Origin: JAZSNL01 sp045536365
Lineage (GTDB): Bacteria > Bacillota_I > Bacilli_A > ML615J-28 > CAG-313
Assembly (NCBI GenBank): GCA_045536365.1
Contig: JAZSNL010000018.1
Location: 62,001-126,000, forward strand
DNA: 64,000 bases
Reading direction: 5' to 3'
Each line of letters begins with the position of its first letter. Position 1 is the first letter of the stretch. The position numbers were made by a program, and so were the translations under genes. Below, piece after piece: positions 1-9,624 of the stretch. The notes beneath the pieces are model-generated. The model was given only the letters and a program-made list of their open reading frames with translations. It made no database searches and had not been told where the DNA came from.

Positions 1-1
1 T

Positions 2-838
2 ACCGAAACTATCAAAAATCGAGTAAATAATATTAATATGATTAATTGCTTATATGATGAATTATCAATTAATAATATTTATAATAAGATAATAAAAAAA
101 ACAATGGTTAATTTATTAGTTGATAACGATTTATCAATTGAACTAAAAAAGAAAATAAAAAGAAAACTAGGATATTTTAATAATGTTGAATTACTAAATG
201 ATTTAAATAATATTAATTGGAAAAAACTAGATTATAATTCGACAAACAGAAGATGTGAATTAGTTATTAATATATGTTATTTACTATATACTAAGAAAAT
301 CAATTCTACGGGAAACTCTAATATGATTTTCAAAAACTTCGATGTGTTAAGACCTGAATATATTTTTGAAAAATTCGTGTTGAATTTCTATAAAAAACAT
401 TATAAAAAATTAGGAATCGATGCTAATTCAAAATTTATAAACTGGAATAACACGGGGAACAATAATACATTTGAAGAAGAAAACTTCATCAAATTTTTAC
501 CTAATATGAAAGCAGATATTATTTTAGAAAATGATCAAAAAGTATTAATAATTGATACAAAGTTTTATAACCAAATTTATTCAATGCATTATAAAGCAAC
601 TTTTAATTCTAATAATCTATATCAAATATTTACTTATGTTAACAATTATAAAAATGCAGTTCCGAGTAAAAAAGTTTCTGGAATGCTATTATATGCAAAA
701 ACAATAGATGAAAAAGTTGAATGGTCTAAATTAAAAATAGGTGAAAATGATTTTTATGTCTATTGTATAGATCTGAATAAAGATTTTGAATCAATAAAAG
801 ATCAACTAAATGTAATTTACTCTAAAGTTTTTCTTTAA
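2..838 (+). CDS. mcrC: McrC-like subunit of a McrBC restriction system (5'-truncated by window edge)
   Basis: In McrBC systems McrC is the nuclease partner of the GTPase McrB and cleaves DNA carrying modified cytosines. The reading frame is open to the first base of the window, and residues before the first ATG (position 38) still look like McrC, so the gene starts upstream and only about 279 codons are visible; the family is usually longer. The C-terminal half carries a PD-(D/E)xK-type nuclease pattern: KADII with Asp160 and IIDTKFY with Asp173 and Lys175 (numbered from the ATG at 38), followed by NLYQIFTYV, typical of McrC. mcrB would be expected just outside the window. The next gene starts 31 bp downstream in the same direction. 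The family call is firm; whether the upstream partner exists cannot be seen. Confidence 0.85.
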   Translation, partial: TETIKNRVNNINMINCLYDELSINNIYNKIIKKTMVNLLVDNDLSIELKKKIKRKLGYFNNVELLNDLNNINWKKLDYNSTNRRCELVINICYLLYTKKINSTGNSNMIFKNFDVLRPEYIFEKFVLNFYKKHYKKLGIDANSKFINWNNTGNNNTFEEENFIKFLPNMKADIILENDQKVLIIDTKFYNQIYSMHYKATFNSNNLYQIFTYVNNYKNAVPSKKVSGMLLYAKTIDEKVEWSKLKIGENDFYVYCIDLNKDFESIKDQLNVIYSKVFL

Positions 839-868
839 AATAATAAAATATTTTAATAGGAGGTAATC

Positions 869-3616
869 ATGGAAATTAGAGGAATAAATGAATATGAACA
901 CTTAATATTAAAATATAATGAAAATACGAAAATATTTGAAGATATTACTAGACAAGTTAAATATCTTAAATTAAATGAAAATTTATGGGTTATTGTATTT
1001 ACTAATAATAAAGAATACCATTTTAAAGAAGCATATATAAGAGTAAGTATTAATCATATTAATATAGAAATAGTAAATAAAGATGTTTTGTTAAATGGTA
1101 AAAAGATCAAAATAAGAAAAATTATTAAATATGATAATTTAGGATATAAAGTGTTTTTTGATAATTATTCAAGATATTATTATAAAATTAATATTACAGA
1201 AAATACTATTGAAATAAATGATAATAAAATAAGTATATCTAATACTAAAAATATTATATTTGACTATTATAAAAATCTTGCAAGATACGCAAGTAATATT
1301 TCAAAAGATGAAATAAGTATAGAAACATTATTATATAAATTATATGAAAAAATAGATCACGTTAATCATGTAAGTGTCCTATATAGTTATACTAATCAAG
1401 AATTTAAAAAAATAGCATATAATAAAAATAGATTAATATTTCCTTTTTCAACTAATAATTCACAAAATACAGCAATACATAATACATTTACAAATAATCT
1501 TTCAGTTATATCTGGTCCTCCAGGAACAGGTAAAACTCAAGTAATATTAAACATTATTTCTAACGCAATATATTCTAATAAAAAAATTGCGGTGATATCT
1601 AATAATAATACAGCAGTAGAAAATGTTTATACTAAAATGAAAGAATATGATTTAGATTTTCTCCTTGCTTATCTAGGTAATAAAGATAATGTAAATAAGT
1701 TCTTTTTAAATGAAACTTCATTACAAGAAAAAATCAATCGTTTCTCATCATGTAAAAATTATGAAAAACAAATATGTGAATGTAAAAATGTTTTAGAAAA
1801 TTTAAATCAATATAACACTGATATAAAACAATTAGATTATAAAATAAATAAAATAGAAACTGAACAAAAACATTTTAATAATAAACAATTTTGTATAGAA
1901 GAATTAGAAATACCAGTTGATAATTATGAACAATTATTAAATATTCAAAAATATTTAATATCTATTAAAAAATTAAATTTTATTAACAAACTAATATTAA
2001 AACTTAAATATAAAATAATTATTAACGATCCATCAGATATTGAAAGAATATTGCTGTATTTAAACAAAAAAAGTTATCAACTACAAATTGATAACTTAAA
2101 AAAAGAGAAAGAAGAAAAAGAAAACTATGTTGCAAAACACAGTTATGATGAGCATTCAAAACTATTAAAAAAATATAGTTTAGAAACATTAGGTTGGTAT
2201 TTATTCGCAAAATACAACGGTATCGAAGATAAAAAATTTCATTCAGAAACATACAAACAAGATTTTAATAATTTCGTTTACAGATACCCTGTAACCCTAT
2301 CAACAACCCATTCTTTACTTAGAAACTGTCCTAATAATTTTTTGTATGATTTAGTAATAGTAGATGAAGCTTCACAATCTGACATAATGACTTCATTAAT
2401 CACTATGAATGTTGCGAAAAGTATGGTTATCATAGGAGATGATAAACAATTATCACAAATTGATAATCAAGATATTTATGAATATTCTGATAAACTTGCA
2501 GCAGAATACAAGTTACCTATATACTATCAATATAAAAATAATAGTATATTAGAATCAGTTATTCATTTACCTAAAAAAGTTGAAAACACATTGTTAAGAG
2601 AACACTATAGATGTGAATACCGTATAATTGATTTTTGTAATAAAAAATTCTATAACGATCAACTAATAATATGTACTAAAAAATCAGAAGCTGATTCTTT
2701 ATTTACTATTCATACTGTCGAAGGAAATCACGCACGAAAAAATCCGAACGGTTCAGGACAATATAACGATAGAGAAGCAGAAGAAATATTAAAAATAATA
2801 TCTGAAAACGAAAATAAAGAAATAGGTATAATTACTCCATTCAGAGCACAAGCAGATTATATCCTAACTAAATTAGGAAACAAATACCCTAATGTAGAAG
2901 TAGATACTATACATAAATATCAAGGAAGACAAAAAGAAATAATAATTTTATCGACAGTTGTAAATGAACTATCTGAAGCAACTGATGATTTTATTTCTAA
3001 TTTTATAACTAATCCTAAACTATTAAATGTTGCAGTCTCACGTGCAATATCTAAATTATACTTAGTAGTATCTGATAAAGTATATGAAAGTAAAAATAAT
3101 AATATTGCACAATTAATTGATTACATTAAATATAATTCTGATTCTTTTGATATAAAAGGAAACGTAACTTCAGTTTTTGATGAATTATATAAACAAAACT
3201 ATCAAGTTATTAAAGAAACAAAATTATATCAAAAAGTAGATTCATTAGCAGAAACAATAATGTTAGATTTACTTCAAAATATTTTAAGAAACTATCCAAC
3301 ATTAGAAATAGCTTTACATGTAAAGCTATTATATTTGATCAATGACTTATCAGGATTTAACGAAAATGAAATAAAATATATTAAACATCCTTGGACCCAT
3401 GTTGATTTTGTCATTTATGACAAAATCACATATAAAAATGTTTTATGTATTGAACTAGATGGAACTAAATATCATGATTACTCTAAAACAAGAGTTGAAA
3501 AAGATATAATAAAGACAAAAGCATTAACAAATAACGGAATAAACTTTTTAAGAATCCGTACTAATGAAAGTAATGAAGTAAACAAAATAATTCAAGCAAT
3601 AGAAAACAATAATTAA
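869..3616 (+). CDS. Superfamily 1 (UPF1-like) DNA/RNA helicase with C-terminal Vsr/DUF2726-like nuclease domain
   Basis: This is a 915-residue protein with a strong ribosome site (TAGGAGGT) before the ATG. The N-terminal ~200 residues are not recognised. A UPF1/COG1112-type helicase core follows: Walker A GPPGTGKT at 216-223, Walker B with VDEASQSD (Asp499-Glu500), and a late motif VAVSRA near 721. Lysine-rich, probably coiled residues lie between motifs. The last ~110 residues carry DFVIYD (Asp846) and ELDGTKYHD (Glu862, Asp864), then a downstream LRIRTNE, the layout of the Vsr/DUF559/DUF2726 endonuclease-like fold. Helicase plus Vsr-type nuclease in one chain is known from defence proteins such as Hhe; the DUF4011 part of Hhe is not seen. 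Together with mcrC it suggests antiviral defence. Function is inferred. Confidence 0.8.
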   Translation: MEIRGINEYEHLILKYNENTKIFEDITRQVKYLKLNENLWVIVFTNNKEYHFKEAYIRVSINHINIEIVNKDVLLNGKKIKIRKIIKYDNLGYKVFFDNYSRYYYKINITENTIEINDNKISISNTKNIIFDYYKNLARYASNISKDEISIETLLYKLYEKIDHVNHVSVLYSYTNQEFKKIAYNKNRLIFPFSTNNSQNTAIHNTFTNNLSVISGPPGTGKTQVILNIISNAIYSNKKIAVISNNNTAVENVYTKMKEYDLDFLLAYLGNKDNVNKFFLNETSLQEKINRFSSCKNYEKQICECKNVLENLNQYNTDIKQLDYKINKIETEQKHFNNKQFCIEELEIPVDNYEQLLNIQKYLISIKKLNFINKLILKLKYKIIINDPSDIERILLYLNKKSYQLQIDNLKKEKEEKENYVAKHSYDEHSKLLKKYSLETLGWYLFAKYNGIEDKKFHSETYKQDFNNFVYRYPVTLSTTHSLLRNCPNNFLYDLVIVDEASQSDIMTSLITMNVAKSMVIIGDDKQLSQIDNQDIYEYSDKLAAEYKLPIYYQYKNNSILESVIHLPKKVENTLLREHYRCEYRIIDFCNKKFYNDQLIICTKKSEADSLFTIHTVEGNHARKNPNGSGQYNDREAEEILKIISENENKEIGIITPFRAQADYILTKLGNKYPNVEVDTIHKYQGRQKEIIILSTVVNELSEATDDFISNFITNPKLLNVAVSRAISKLYLVVSDKVYESKNNNIAQLIDYIKYNSDSFDIKGNVTSVFDELYKQNYQVIKETKLYQKVDSLAETIMLDLLQNILRNYPTLEIALHVKLLYLINDLSGFNENEIKYIKHPWTHVDFVIYDKITYKNVLCIELDGTKYHDYSKTRVEKDIIKTKALTNNGINFLRIRTNESNEVNKIIQAIENNN

Positions 3617-3628
3617 TCGGAGGTTATT

Positions 3629-4378
3629 ATGAATAAAAATTTAGTATGCCCTATATGTGATAATCCAACAAGAATCTATATGGGAAACGCTAGAAAAGAT
3701 GGACTATGTGGTAAGCATGCAGATATGTTAAAAGCAGGAGAAATTATAATTAATGATAAAGGCTTGTTTTTTGATCCAAAAACAAACAAAGTCTTAAATA
3801 AAAATTATAAAGAAGAAACAAATGATACTGAAAAAGAAAATCAAAACGGTATTGTAAAATGTATTGGCTGTGGAACATATACAAAAAATGGACACCTATT
3901 CTGTCTCGATTGTTATAAAAAATATAAAGATAAACAACTACTTGTTAAAATTACAAAATGTTATGAAATTAACATTTTGGATGAATCTTACGAAGGTGTT
4001 TACAAATGTAAAGATGGACATATAGTTAAAAGTAAATCTGAACGAGAAATAGATAACTATTTATTCGATCATAATATTCCTCATGCGTATGAAAAAGTAG
4101 TTTCTATAGATGGAGATTCAAAACACGATTTACACCCTGATTTTTGTTTACCTAATTACTTAGGTAAAGGAAAAGATGTTTATATTGAACATTGGGGATT
4201 TAATAGTGATAATAGAGATTATTATAAATCTAAAAAATATAAAATTGCAAAGTATAAAGAATTAAAACTAACAATTATTTGTACTAATGAAGCAGATATG
4301 AATGATCCTGAAGCTGCTTTAAATAGAAAACTAAATAACTTTGAATTCGATAAGATTAATTTTGATACAGACAAGTAA
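3629..4378 (+). CDS. Zinc-ribbon protein with C-terminal restriction-endonuclease-like domain
   Basis: This 249-residue protein lies 13 bp after the helicase with its own GGAGG site, so it is almost certainly co-transcribed. Two zinc-binding clusters are visible: Cys7, Cys10, Cys27, His30, and a second ribbon Cys78, Cys81, Cys92, Cys95. The C-terminal third begins with KSKSEREIDNYL (Ser135, Glu138) and continues with HPDFCLP (Asp171) and VYIEHWGF (Glu187). This Ser-x-x-Glu ... Asp ... Glu pattern resembles the PD-(D/E)xK domain attached to HelD/UvrD-type helicases. A DNA-binding nuclease working with the neighbouring helicase is the simplest reading. No named family is recognised, and the catalytic lysine is not certain. 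Confidence 0.65.
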   Translation: MNKNLVCPICDNPTRIYMGNARKDGLCGKHADMLKAGEIIINDKGLFFDPKTNKVLNKNYKEETNDTEKENQNGIVKCIGCGTYTKNGHLFCLDCYKKYKDKQLLVKITKCYEINILDESYEGVYKCKDGHIVKSKSEREIDNYLFDHNIPHAYEKVVSIDGDSKHDLHPDFCLPNYLGKGKDVYIEHWGFNSDNRDYYKSKKYKIAKYKELKLTIICTNEADMNDPEAALNRKLNNFEFDKINFDTDK

Positions 4379-4403
4379 CCATAGTGATGATATTAAACTA
4401 CTC

Positions 4404-4411
4404 TGTATAAT
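4404..4411 (+). promoter_or_regulatory. Probable promoter -10 of the 4440 membrane protein gene
   Basis: TATAAT at 4406-4411 lies 28 bp before the ATG at 4440. No convincing -35 is seen at 17 bp. It would separate these membrane proteins from the defence genes upstream. Confidence 0.35.
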
Positions 4412-4439
4412 ATATTTAAAGATTAAGGAGAAGTAATTT

Positions 4440-5078
4440 ATGAGAAAAATTGTATTTTTACTGTTAATTATAACAATTATTTATATACTATGTTTTATAT
4501 TTGGAAGAGGATATTTTTTGTCATCAAATAGTAACGTTGCTGGTATTTCAACAATAATATTTTTAATAATAGGGACTGGTATAGTTTTCTTATGTACACA
4601 AGATGATGGTATAAATAAAAAAGTTTTTGATGTTTCTGTTCTATGGTATAGTATATGTATCGGTTTTATTGTAATTTTATCAGTTATAAAAGTCTTATCA
4701 TTTACTCCGTTAGAGCTTATTAAAATTGAATATGCAGGTTATGAGAAAAAATATTATTATGGTGAATATATTACATATGTAGAATTGGATGTTTACAATT
4801 TAAACGAAGATAAAAAATTTTTTGGTTTAGAATATAATGATTTTGAATTTAAGGAAATAATAGGCGAAATAAAATTTTATGATGATGACAAACTAATTTA
4901 TCAAGAAAATGTACAAATTAGAGGTGAAAGCATTTTAGAAATTTCTGAAGATACTCCAATCTTATTTAATTATGATATTAACGAATTAAAAATAACTTTT
5001 AAAATTTTAGAAATAGAATATTTAGATGGTTATGAGAAATATGATAAAGTATCCACAGAAATGGAAATTAGTAAGTGA
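4440..5078 (+). CDS. Membrane protein of unknown function
   Basis: This is a 212-residue protein not recognised as a known family. The first ~95 residues contain three strongly hydrophobic segments (about 5-22, 33-52 and 68-90), then a soluble C-terminal half rich in Asp, Glu, Lys and Tyr that looks like a beta-rich extracytoplasmic or cytoplasmic domain. AAGGAG precedes the ATG by 9 nt. The stop TGA sits inside the ribosome site of the next gene, so the two small membrane proteins are probably translated from one message. Confidence 0.6.
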   Translation: MRKIVFLLLIITIIYILCFIFGRGYFLSSNSNVAGISTIIFLIIGTGIVFLCTQDDGINKKVFDVSVLWYSICIGFIVILSVIKVLSFTPLELIKIEYAGYEKKYYYGEYITYVELDVYNLNEDKKFFGLEYNDFEFKEIIGEIKFYDDDKLIYQENVQIRGESILEISEDTPILFNYDINELKITFKILEIEYLDGYEKYDKVSTEMEISK

Positions 5079-5089
5079 GGTGGCAGATT

Positions 5090-5464
5090 ATGAAATTAAT
5101 AGATTATATTAGACCTTGTGCGGTAATTTCATTTATTGTTGGATTGATGATGTATGGAGGTATTATAGGAATTAGTGACCCGTTATGTTTCTTTGTAGGA
5201 CATATTATATTTATGTTATCTTTATTTTATTTAATAGTAGATGGAAATATATCACTACTTGAGTGCAAATCAATCTTATGGGGTGTTATTAGCAGTGTAC
5301 TTTTAATGATAGGAATTTATGGGATCTTTTTTAACAGTGGAGCAATTCCCTTTATTAGTGATGCATCTGTTTTAGGTCAATTTCTTCAAAAAACTGGGCT
5401 TATATTTTTGTTACTAGGAGGAGGATCTACTGGGGTTCGTGCAATCGTTATAATTTTTTTCTAA
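5090..5464 (+). CDS. Small polytopic membrane protein of unknown function
   Basis: This is a 124-residue hydrophobic protein with four likely membrane segments and only short loops. The start at 5090 is chosen because GAGGTGG lies 6 nt before it; an in-frame GTG at 5075 lies inside that ribosome site and would have none of its own. The gene begins 11 bp after the previous stop. The C-terminus (GGGSTGVRAIVIIFF) is unusually hydrophobic right up to the stop. No family recognised. Confidence 0.55.
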   Translation: MKLIDYIRPCAVISFIVGLMMYGGIIGISDPLCFFVGHIIFMLSLFYLIVDGNISLLECKSILWGVISSVLLMIGIYGIFFNSGAIPFISDASVLGQFLQKTGLIFLLLGGGSTGVRAIVIIFF

Positions 5465-5566
5465 CTGTATATATTGAACTCTTTTCTCAAAAGATATTGT
5501 AAAACTTCAAGAATATGTAGAAAAATTATAATATTAACTATTGAAATAATCAAAACTATAATAAAA

Positions 5567-5605
5567 GATAGTAATACAAAAAGTTGTATTACTATCCTTT
5601 TTTAT
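5567..5605 (+). terminator. Rho-independent terminator
   Basis: A perfect 13-bp stem (5567-5579 with 5584-5596) around an AAAG loop is followed by a T tract. It ends the membrane-protein transcript before the ABC exporter. Confidence 0.85.
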
Positions 5606-5691
5606 TTAAAATACAGTAGTTTCTTTTTAATGAAATTATTATAAAAATATGGTAAAATATAATGAAAAATTAAAAAAAGAAGGGACAAAAT

Positions 5692-7431
5692 ATGAAAAAT
5701 GCATTTAAACACATTTTTTGGTTTTTCAAACAAGAATGGAAATCATATGTACTATGTCTTATATTATTAATATTTGTTTCTGTTGTTCCATTAATACCAG
5801 CAAAAGTATTAGGGATTGCGATAGATGCTTTTTCAACAGGAACATTAACTAAGACATCATTAATTATTTATGTTTTACTATTATTTATATGTCCAATTCT
5901 TACTTATGTAGTTAATATTTTTTATCATTATTCAATGATAAAATTAGGACATAAATTATCGTTTCAATTAAGAGAAAAATATATAGCTCATTTATTTGAT
6001 ATGGATGCTGAATTATATGAAAAATATACAAAAGGTGATTTAATAAGTAGAGCAACTAATGATTTAAATAGTTTAACTTCACTTGCAACATCATTTTTAG
6101 AAAATGTTATTTTTTATGCGGTTACAATTATTACATCAATAGTAATGATGATAATAATTAGTCCTAAATTAACACTTGCTTCAGTATCATTTATGCCGAT
6201 AGTTATTTTCTTTTTAAATAAAGCAAGACTTAAAAAAAGACAATACTATAAAACACACCATGAAATATATGCAGAAATGACAGAAAGTGTTTTAGAATCA
6301 ATTGAAGGAGTTAAAACAGTAAGAGCATATTGTTATGAAGATGAAGATTTTAAAAAGACAGAAAAAGCAATTGTAAGAGATGTAGATTCATGGTGGAAAA
6401 TTCAAAAATTTGAATCCGCATTCACCCCATTATTTGAACTCGTTTATGCGGTTGCGTACTTCATCGCAATCGGATATGGAACATACTTAGTTATTCATGG
6501 TGCTGTTTCAGCAGGTAGCTTAGTTTCATATCTAGTATATGTAGGAACATTATATGGACCATTAATTGGACTAAGTAATGTTTTAAATATTATGAATAAC
6601 ATTGTGATTGCTGATCAAAGATTTAATGAAGTTATGGAATTAGTTCCTAAGGTAAAAAATGAGGAACATCCTAAACACATTATGAAATTTAATGAAATAT
6701 CTTTTATTAACGCTAGTTTTAAATATCCTTTTGATGATTTTGAAGTAATTAAAAACATCACTTTTTCAATTAAAAGTGGTGAAACAATAGGAATAGTCGG
6801 ACCTACTGGTAGTGGTAAATCAACATTAATAAGACAATTATTAAGAGAATTTAATCTAACATCAGGCGAAATTAAAATTGATGGAATCGATATTAAAGAA
6901 TATAAAATCGAAGATATTAGAAACTTAGTAGGATATGTTCCACAAAATCATATTCTTTTTAGAAGAAGTATTAATGATAATATTTTAATAGGAGATCCTT
7001 CCGCAAATAATCAAACACTACAAAAAGCAATGGTAATGGCAGATTTCAAAAAAGATTTGTCAAACCTTTCTGAAGGATCAAGCACTATGGTAGCAGAACT
7101 AGGTGAATCACTAAGTGGAGGTCAAAAACAAAGACTTTCTATTGCAAGAGCACTTGTAAGAGATCCGGAAATATTAATTTTAGATGATAGTCTAAGTGCT
7201 GTAGACGCGTTAACTGAAGCTAACATTATTAATCAATTAAAAGAATATCGAAAAGATAAAACAAACATTATTGTTGCGCATAGATTTAGCGCAGTAAAAG
7301 AAGCTGATAAAATTATTGTTTTACAAAATGGTGAAATCACTGATATCGGTAGTCCAAAAGAATTATTAAAATACGATAATTGGTATAAACTACAATATCT
7401 TAAACAATTAAAAGGTGATGTATATGAATAA
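5692..7431 (+). CDS. bmrC: Heterodimeric ABC multidrug exporter, degenerate-site subunit (BmrC/YheI-like)
   Basis: This 579-residue half-transporter has an N-terminal six-helix exporter domain (about 1-310) and a C-terminal nucleotide-binding domain. Walker A GPTGSGKST is at 370-378, signature LSGGQKQR starts at 474, and Walker B ends with Asp498-Asp499. The catalytic glutamate after Walker B is therefore aspartate, the mark of the inactive-site subunit of asymmetric exporters. Length and this feature match B. subtilis BmrC (YheI). AAGGGA lies before the ATG. The gene overlaps the partner by 8 bp, so translation is coupled. The likely role is ATP-driven efflux of drugs or lipids at the cell membrane; substrate unknown. 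The symbol is by resemblance only. Confidence 0.85.
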   Translation: MKNAFKHIFWFFKQEWKSYVLCLILLIFVSVVPLIPAKVLGIAIDAFSTGTLTKTSLIIYVLLLFICPILTYVVNIFYHYSMIKLGHKLSFQLREKYIAHLFDMDAELYEKYTKGDLISRATNDLNSLTSLATSFLENVIFYAVTIITSIVMMIIISPKLTLASVSFMPIVIFFLNKARLKKRQYYKTHHEIYAEMTESVLESIEGVKTVRAYCYEDEDFKKTEKAIVRDVDSWWKIQKFESAFTPLFELVYAVAYFIAIGYGTYLVIHGAVSAGSLVSYLVYVGTLYGPLIGLSNVLNIMNNIVIADQRFNEVMELVPKVKNEEHPKHIMKFNEISFINASFKYPFDDFEVIKNITFSIKSGETIGIVGPTGSGKSTLIRQLLREFNLTSGEIKIDGIDIKEYKIEDIRNLVGYVPQNHILFRRSINDNILIGDPSANNQTLQKAMVMADFKKDLSNLSEGSSTMVAELGESLSGGQKQRLSIARALVRDPEILILDDSLSAVDALTEANIINQLKEYRKDKTNIIVAHRFSAVKEADKIIVLQNGEITDIGSPKELLKYDNWYKLQYLKQLKGDVYE

Positions 7432-9448
7432 CTATAAAAGATTATTTCACTTTTTAAAAGGAAGATTTAGATATTTAATTGTAAGTTTAATAATGATATT
7501 TATTATCCAAGGATTAAACTTTATATCACCATTAATTGTAAAAACCTTACTTGATGATTATATTATGGGAATTGAATATAACTGGGTAGAAGTAAGTGAA
7601 GAAGATGATTACACAGTTAATTATAATAATCACTTATATAAACAAGAAAGATATTTAGATGAAAATGATAATATTATTAAAGATGTGAGTATTTTCTTAT
7701 ATGAATCAAAAGTTTACTTTGTTGATGAAAAAATAGAAAGTGGTCAAAAAGAAATTATTGACAATAAATTAATCATCACAAACAATCAAACATCATATTC
7801 ATATGATATATTAGCTTTATCATCAAATGAAATATATAAATTCTATAATCCAATGTTATATTCAATAATAATAATTATTATTATTCTATTTGTTAAATCA
7901 GTACTTACAATTCTTTGTAACTTCATACAACAAATGTGTACAAACAGATGTATCAATAGAATAGTAATGGAAGAAAGATTAAAAGGAATGAAAGCAATAG
8001 AAAGACTACCTATTGCCGAATTTGAAAAAGAACCAGCGGGAAAAACAGCTAACAGAATAACACGAGATGTAGATGGTATGTTAATAATGTATCGCCAAAT
8101 ATTAAATCTATTCTTCTCCGCAATCCTTTCATTCGTTCTTGCATATGTTGGAATGTTCTATTTAGATGTAAAACTAGCTTTATTAACATTACTATTCTAT
8201 CCATTTGTTTTCATTTGGATTAAATTATTCTTAAAAGCATTAAAGAAAATTGCAGAAAAAGTAAATGAATCAAGTAGTATGTTAACATCTAAAATAAATG
8301 AAATTATTAATGGAATAAACATCCTTCAAATATTTAACTTTAAATCAAAAACAATCAAAGAATTTAATGAAATAAATGAAGAATATAGAACCGAACAACT
8401 AAAAGATGCAAAACTAAGTTTAGTAGGCGGATGGAACATGTTAAATGTTCTACGCGGATTAATAACAACATTTATCATTGCTTACTTTGGATTCCAGTAC
8501 ACAAGCGTTGGAGGAATCGTTGTAACAGCAGGGCTAGTATATGCTTATAATGAATATATTTTAAAACTTGTTGAACCAGTAAATATAATATTTACTCAGA
8601 TCAGCGCATTCCAAAATTCTCACGTTCAAGTAAGAAGATATCATAAATTAATTGAAGCTAATCTTGAACCATATGATAAAAATCACATTGAAAGATATAA
8701 AGGAAAAATTAAATTTGATAATATCTGGTTTAGCTATGTTGAAAATAACTATGTTTTAAAAGGAGTAACATTTGATATTGAACCAGGTCAAATGATTGGA
8801 CTCGTTGGTCATACAGGAAGTGGTAAAAGTTCATTAATCAATCTTTTATTAAGATTTTATGATATTGATAATGAATTAAGTGGTAATATTTATGTTGATG
8901 ATATGGATATTTCAACAATTGAAAAAAGAACATATCGTGAACATATTGGAATTGTTTTACAAGAACCAGTTTTATTTAAAGGAACAATTGCTTCAAATAT
9001 TAAATTTGGTAAAGATGTATCAGATGAAGAAGTGGAAAATGTTTTAAAAATGCTTGGTGGACAAAAAATTATTGATAAATTCCCTGAAGGAATTAATCAA
9101 AAGATTACTAGATCAGGATTAAATATGAGCGCAGGTGAAAAACAATTAATTTCACTTGCAAGAGTTCTAATTCATGACCCTAGTATCTTAATAATGGATG
9201 AAGCAACTTCACACATTGATTTAGAAACTGAAGAAATGGTAAAGAATGCTTTAAAAATAGTTTCAAAAAATAGAACTGTTATTGTCATAGCACACCGATT
9301 ATCTACTATCTTTGATGCGGATAAAATAATCGTATTAGATCATGGATTAAAAGTAGAAGAAGGAAAACATACAGAACTAGTTAAACAAAACGGGGTATAT
9401 GCTAATATTTATCGTTCACAGACTGCAAATATAAATAAAAAAATTTAA
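7424..9448 (+). CDS. bmrD: Heterodimeric ABC multidrug exporter, catalytic subunit (BmrD/YheH-like)
   Basis: This is the 674-residue partner of the preceding gene. After the first membrane helix it carries a ~100-residue extracellular insertion (about 45-145, rich in Tyr, Asp and Glu), as in BmrD/YheH, then the remaining membrane helices and a nucleotide-binding domain. Walker A GHTGSGKSS starts at 462 and Walker B has Asp592-Glu593, with the canonical catalytic glutamate. Its own signature is altered (NMSAGEKQ instead of LSGGQ), so the competent site uses this Walker B with the partner's normal signature. Start 7424 is preferred because AAAGGTG lies 7 nt upstream; ATG 7418 is possible. Confidence 0.85.
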   Translation: MNNYKRLFHFLKGRFRYLIVSLIMIFIIQGLNFISPLIVKTLLDDYIMGIEYNWVEVSEEDDYTVNYNNHLYKQERYLDENDNIIKDVSIFLYESKVYFVDEKIESGQKEIIDNKLIITNNQTSYSYDILALSSNEIYKFYNPMLYSIIIIIIILFVKSVLTILCNFIQQMCTNRCINRIVMEERLKGMKAIERLPIAEFEKEPAGKTANRITRDVDGMLIMYRQILNLFFSAILSFVLAYVGMFYLDVKLALLTLLFYPFVFIWIKLFLKALKKIAEKVNESSSMLTSKINEIINGINILQIFNFKSKTIKEFNEINEEYRTEQLKDAKLSLVGGWNMLNVLRGLITTFIIAYFGFQYTSVGGIVVTAGLVYAYNEYILKLVEPVNIIFTQISAFQNSHVQVRRYHKLIEANLEPYDKNHIERYKGKIKFDNIWFSYVENNYVLKGVTFDIEPGQMIGLVGHTGSGKSSLINLLLRFYDIDNELSGNIYVDDMDISTIEKRTYREHIGIVLQEPVLFKGTIASNIKFGKDVSDEEVENVLKMLGGQKIIDKFPEGINQKITRSGLNMSAGEKQLISLARVLIHDPSILIMDEATSHIDLETEEMVKNALKIVSKNRTVIVIAHRLSTIFDADKIIVLDHGLKVEEGKHTELVKQNGVYANIYRSQTANINKKI

Positions 9449-9485
9449 TCATGTCAAATTCTAACAAATTATGACATTACAGTTA

Positions 9486-9578
9486 TGATATAATATTATT
9501 GTATTTCAAATTTATTCATATGTGAAATACGCCCTTTCCTTTTTGTAGTCACTCATTGAAAAATGAGTGATTTTTTAA
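9486..9578 (+). ncRNA. Candidate small transcript 1: extended -10 promoter, 5' stem and terminator hairpin
   Basis: TGATATAAT at 9486-9494 is an extended -10. Transcription would begin near 9501, exactly where an 8-bp inverted repeat starts (GTATTTCA 9501-9508 with TGAAATAC 9523-9530). A 9-bp hairpin (9549-9557 with 9562-9570, loop GAAA) and TTTTTT follow, giving a predicted RNA of roughly 75 nt. No ORF with a ribosome site is visible inside. It could instead be only a terminator with a chance TATAAT; expression is not proven. Confidence 0.4.
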
Positions 9579-9624
9579 AAAATTTATTTCGCTACAAATT
9601 TCGACAAATTTTTTTATTTTAGTT

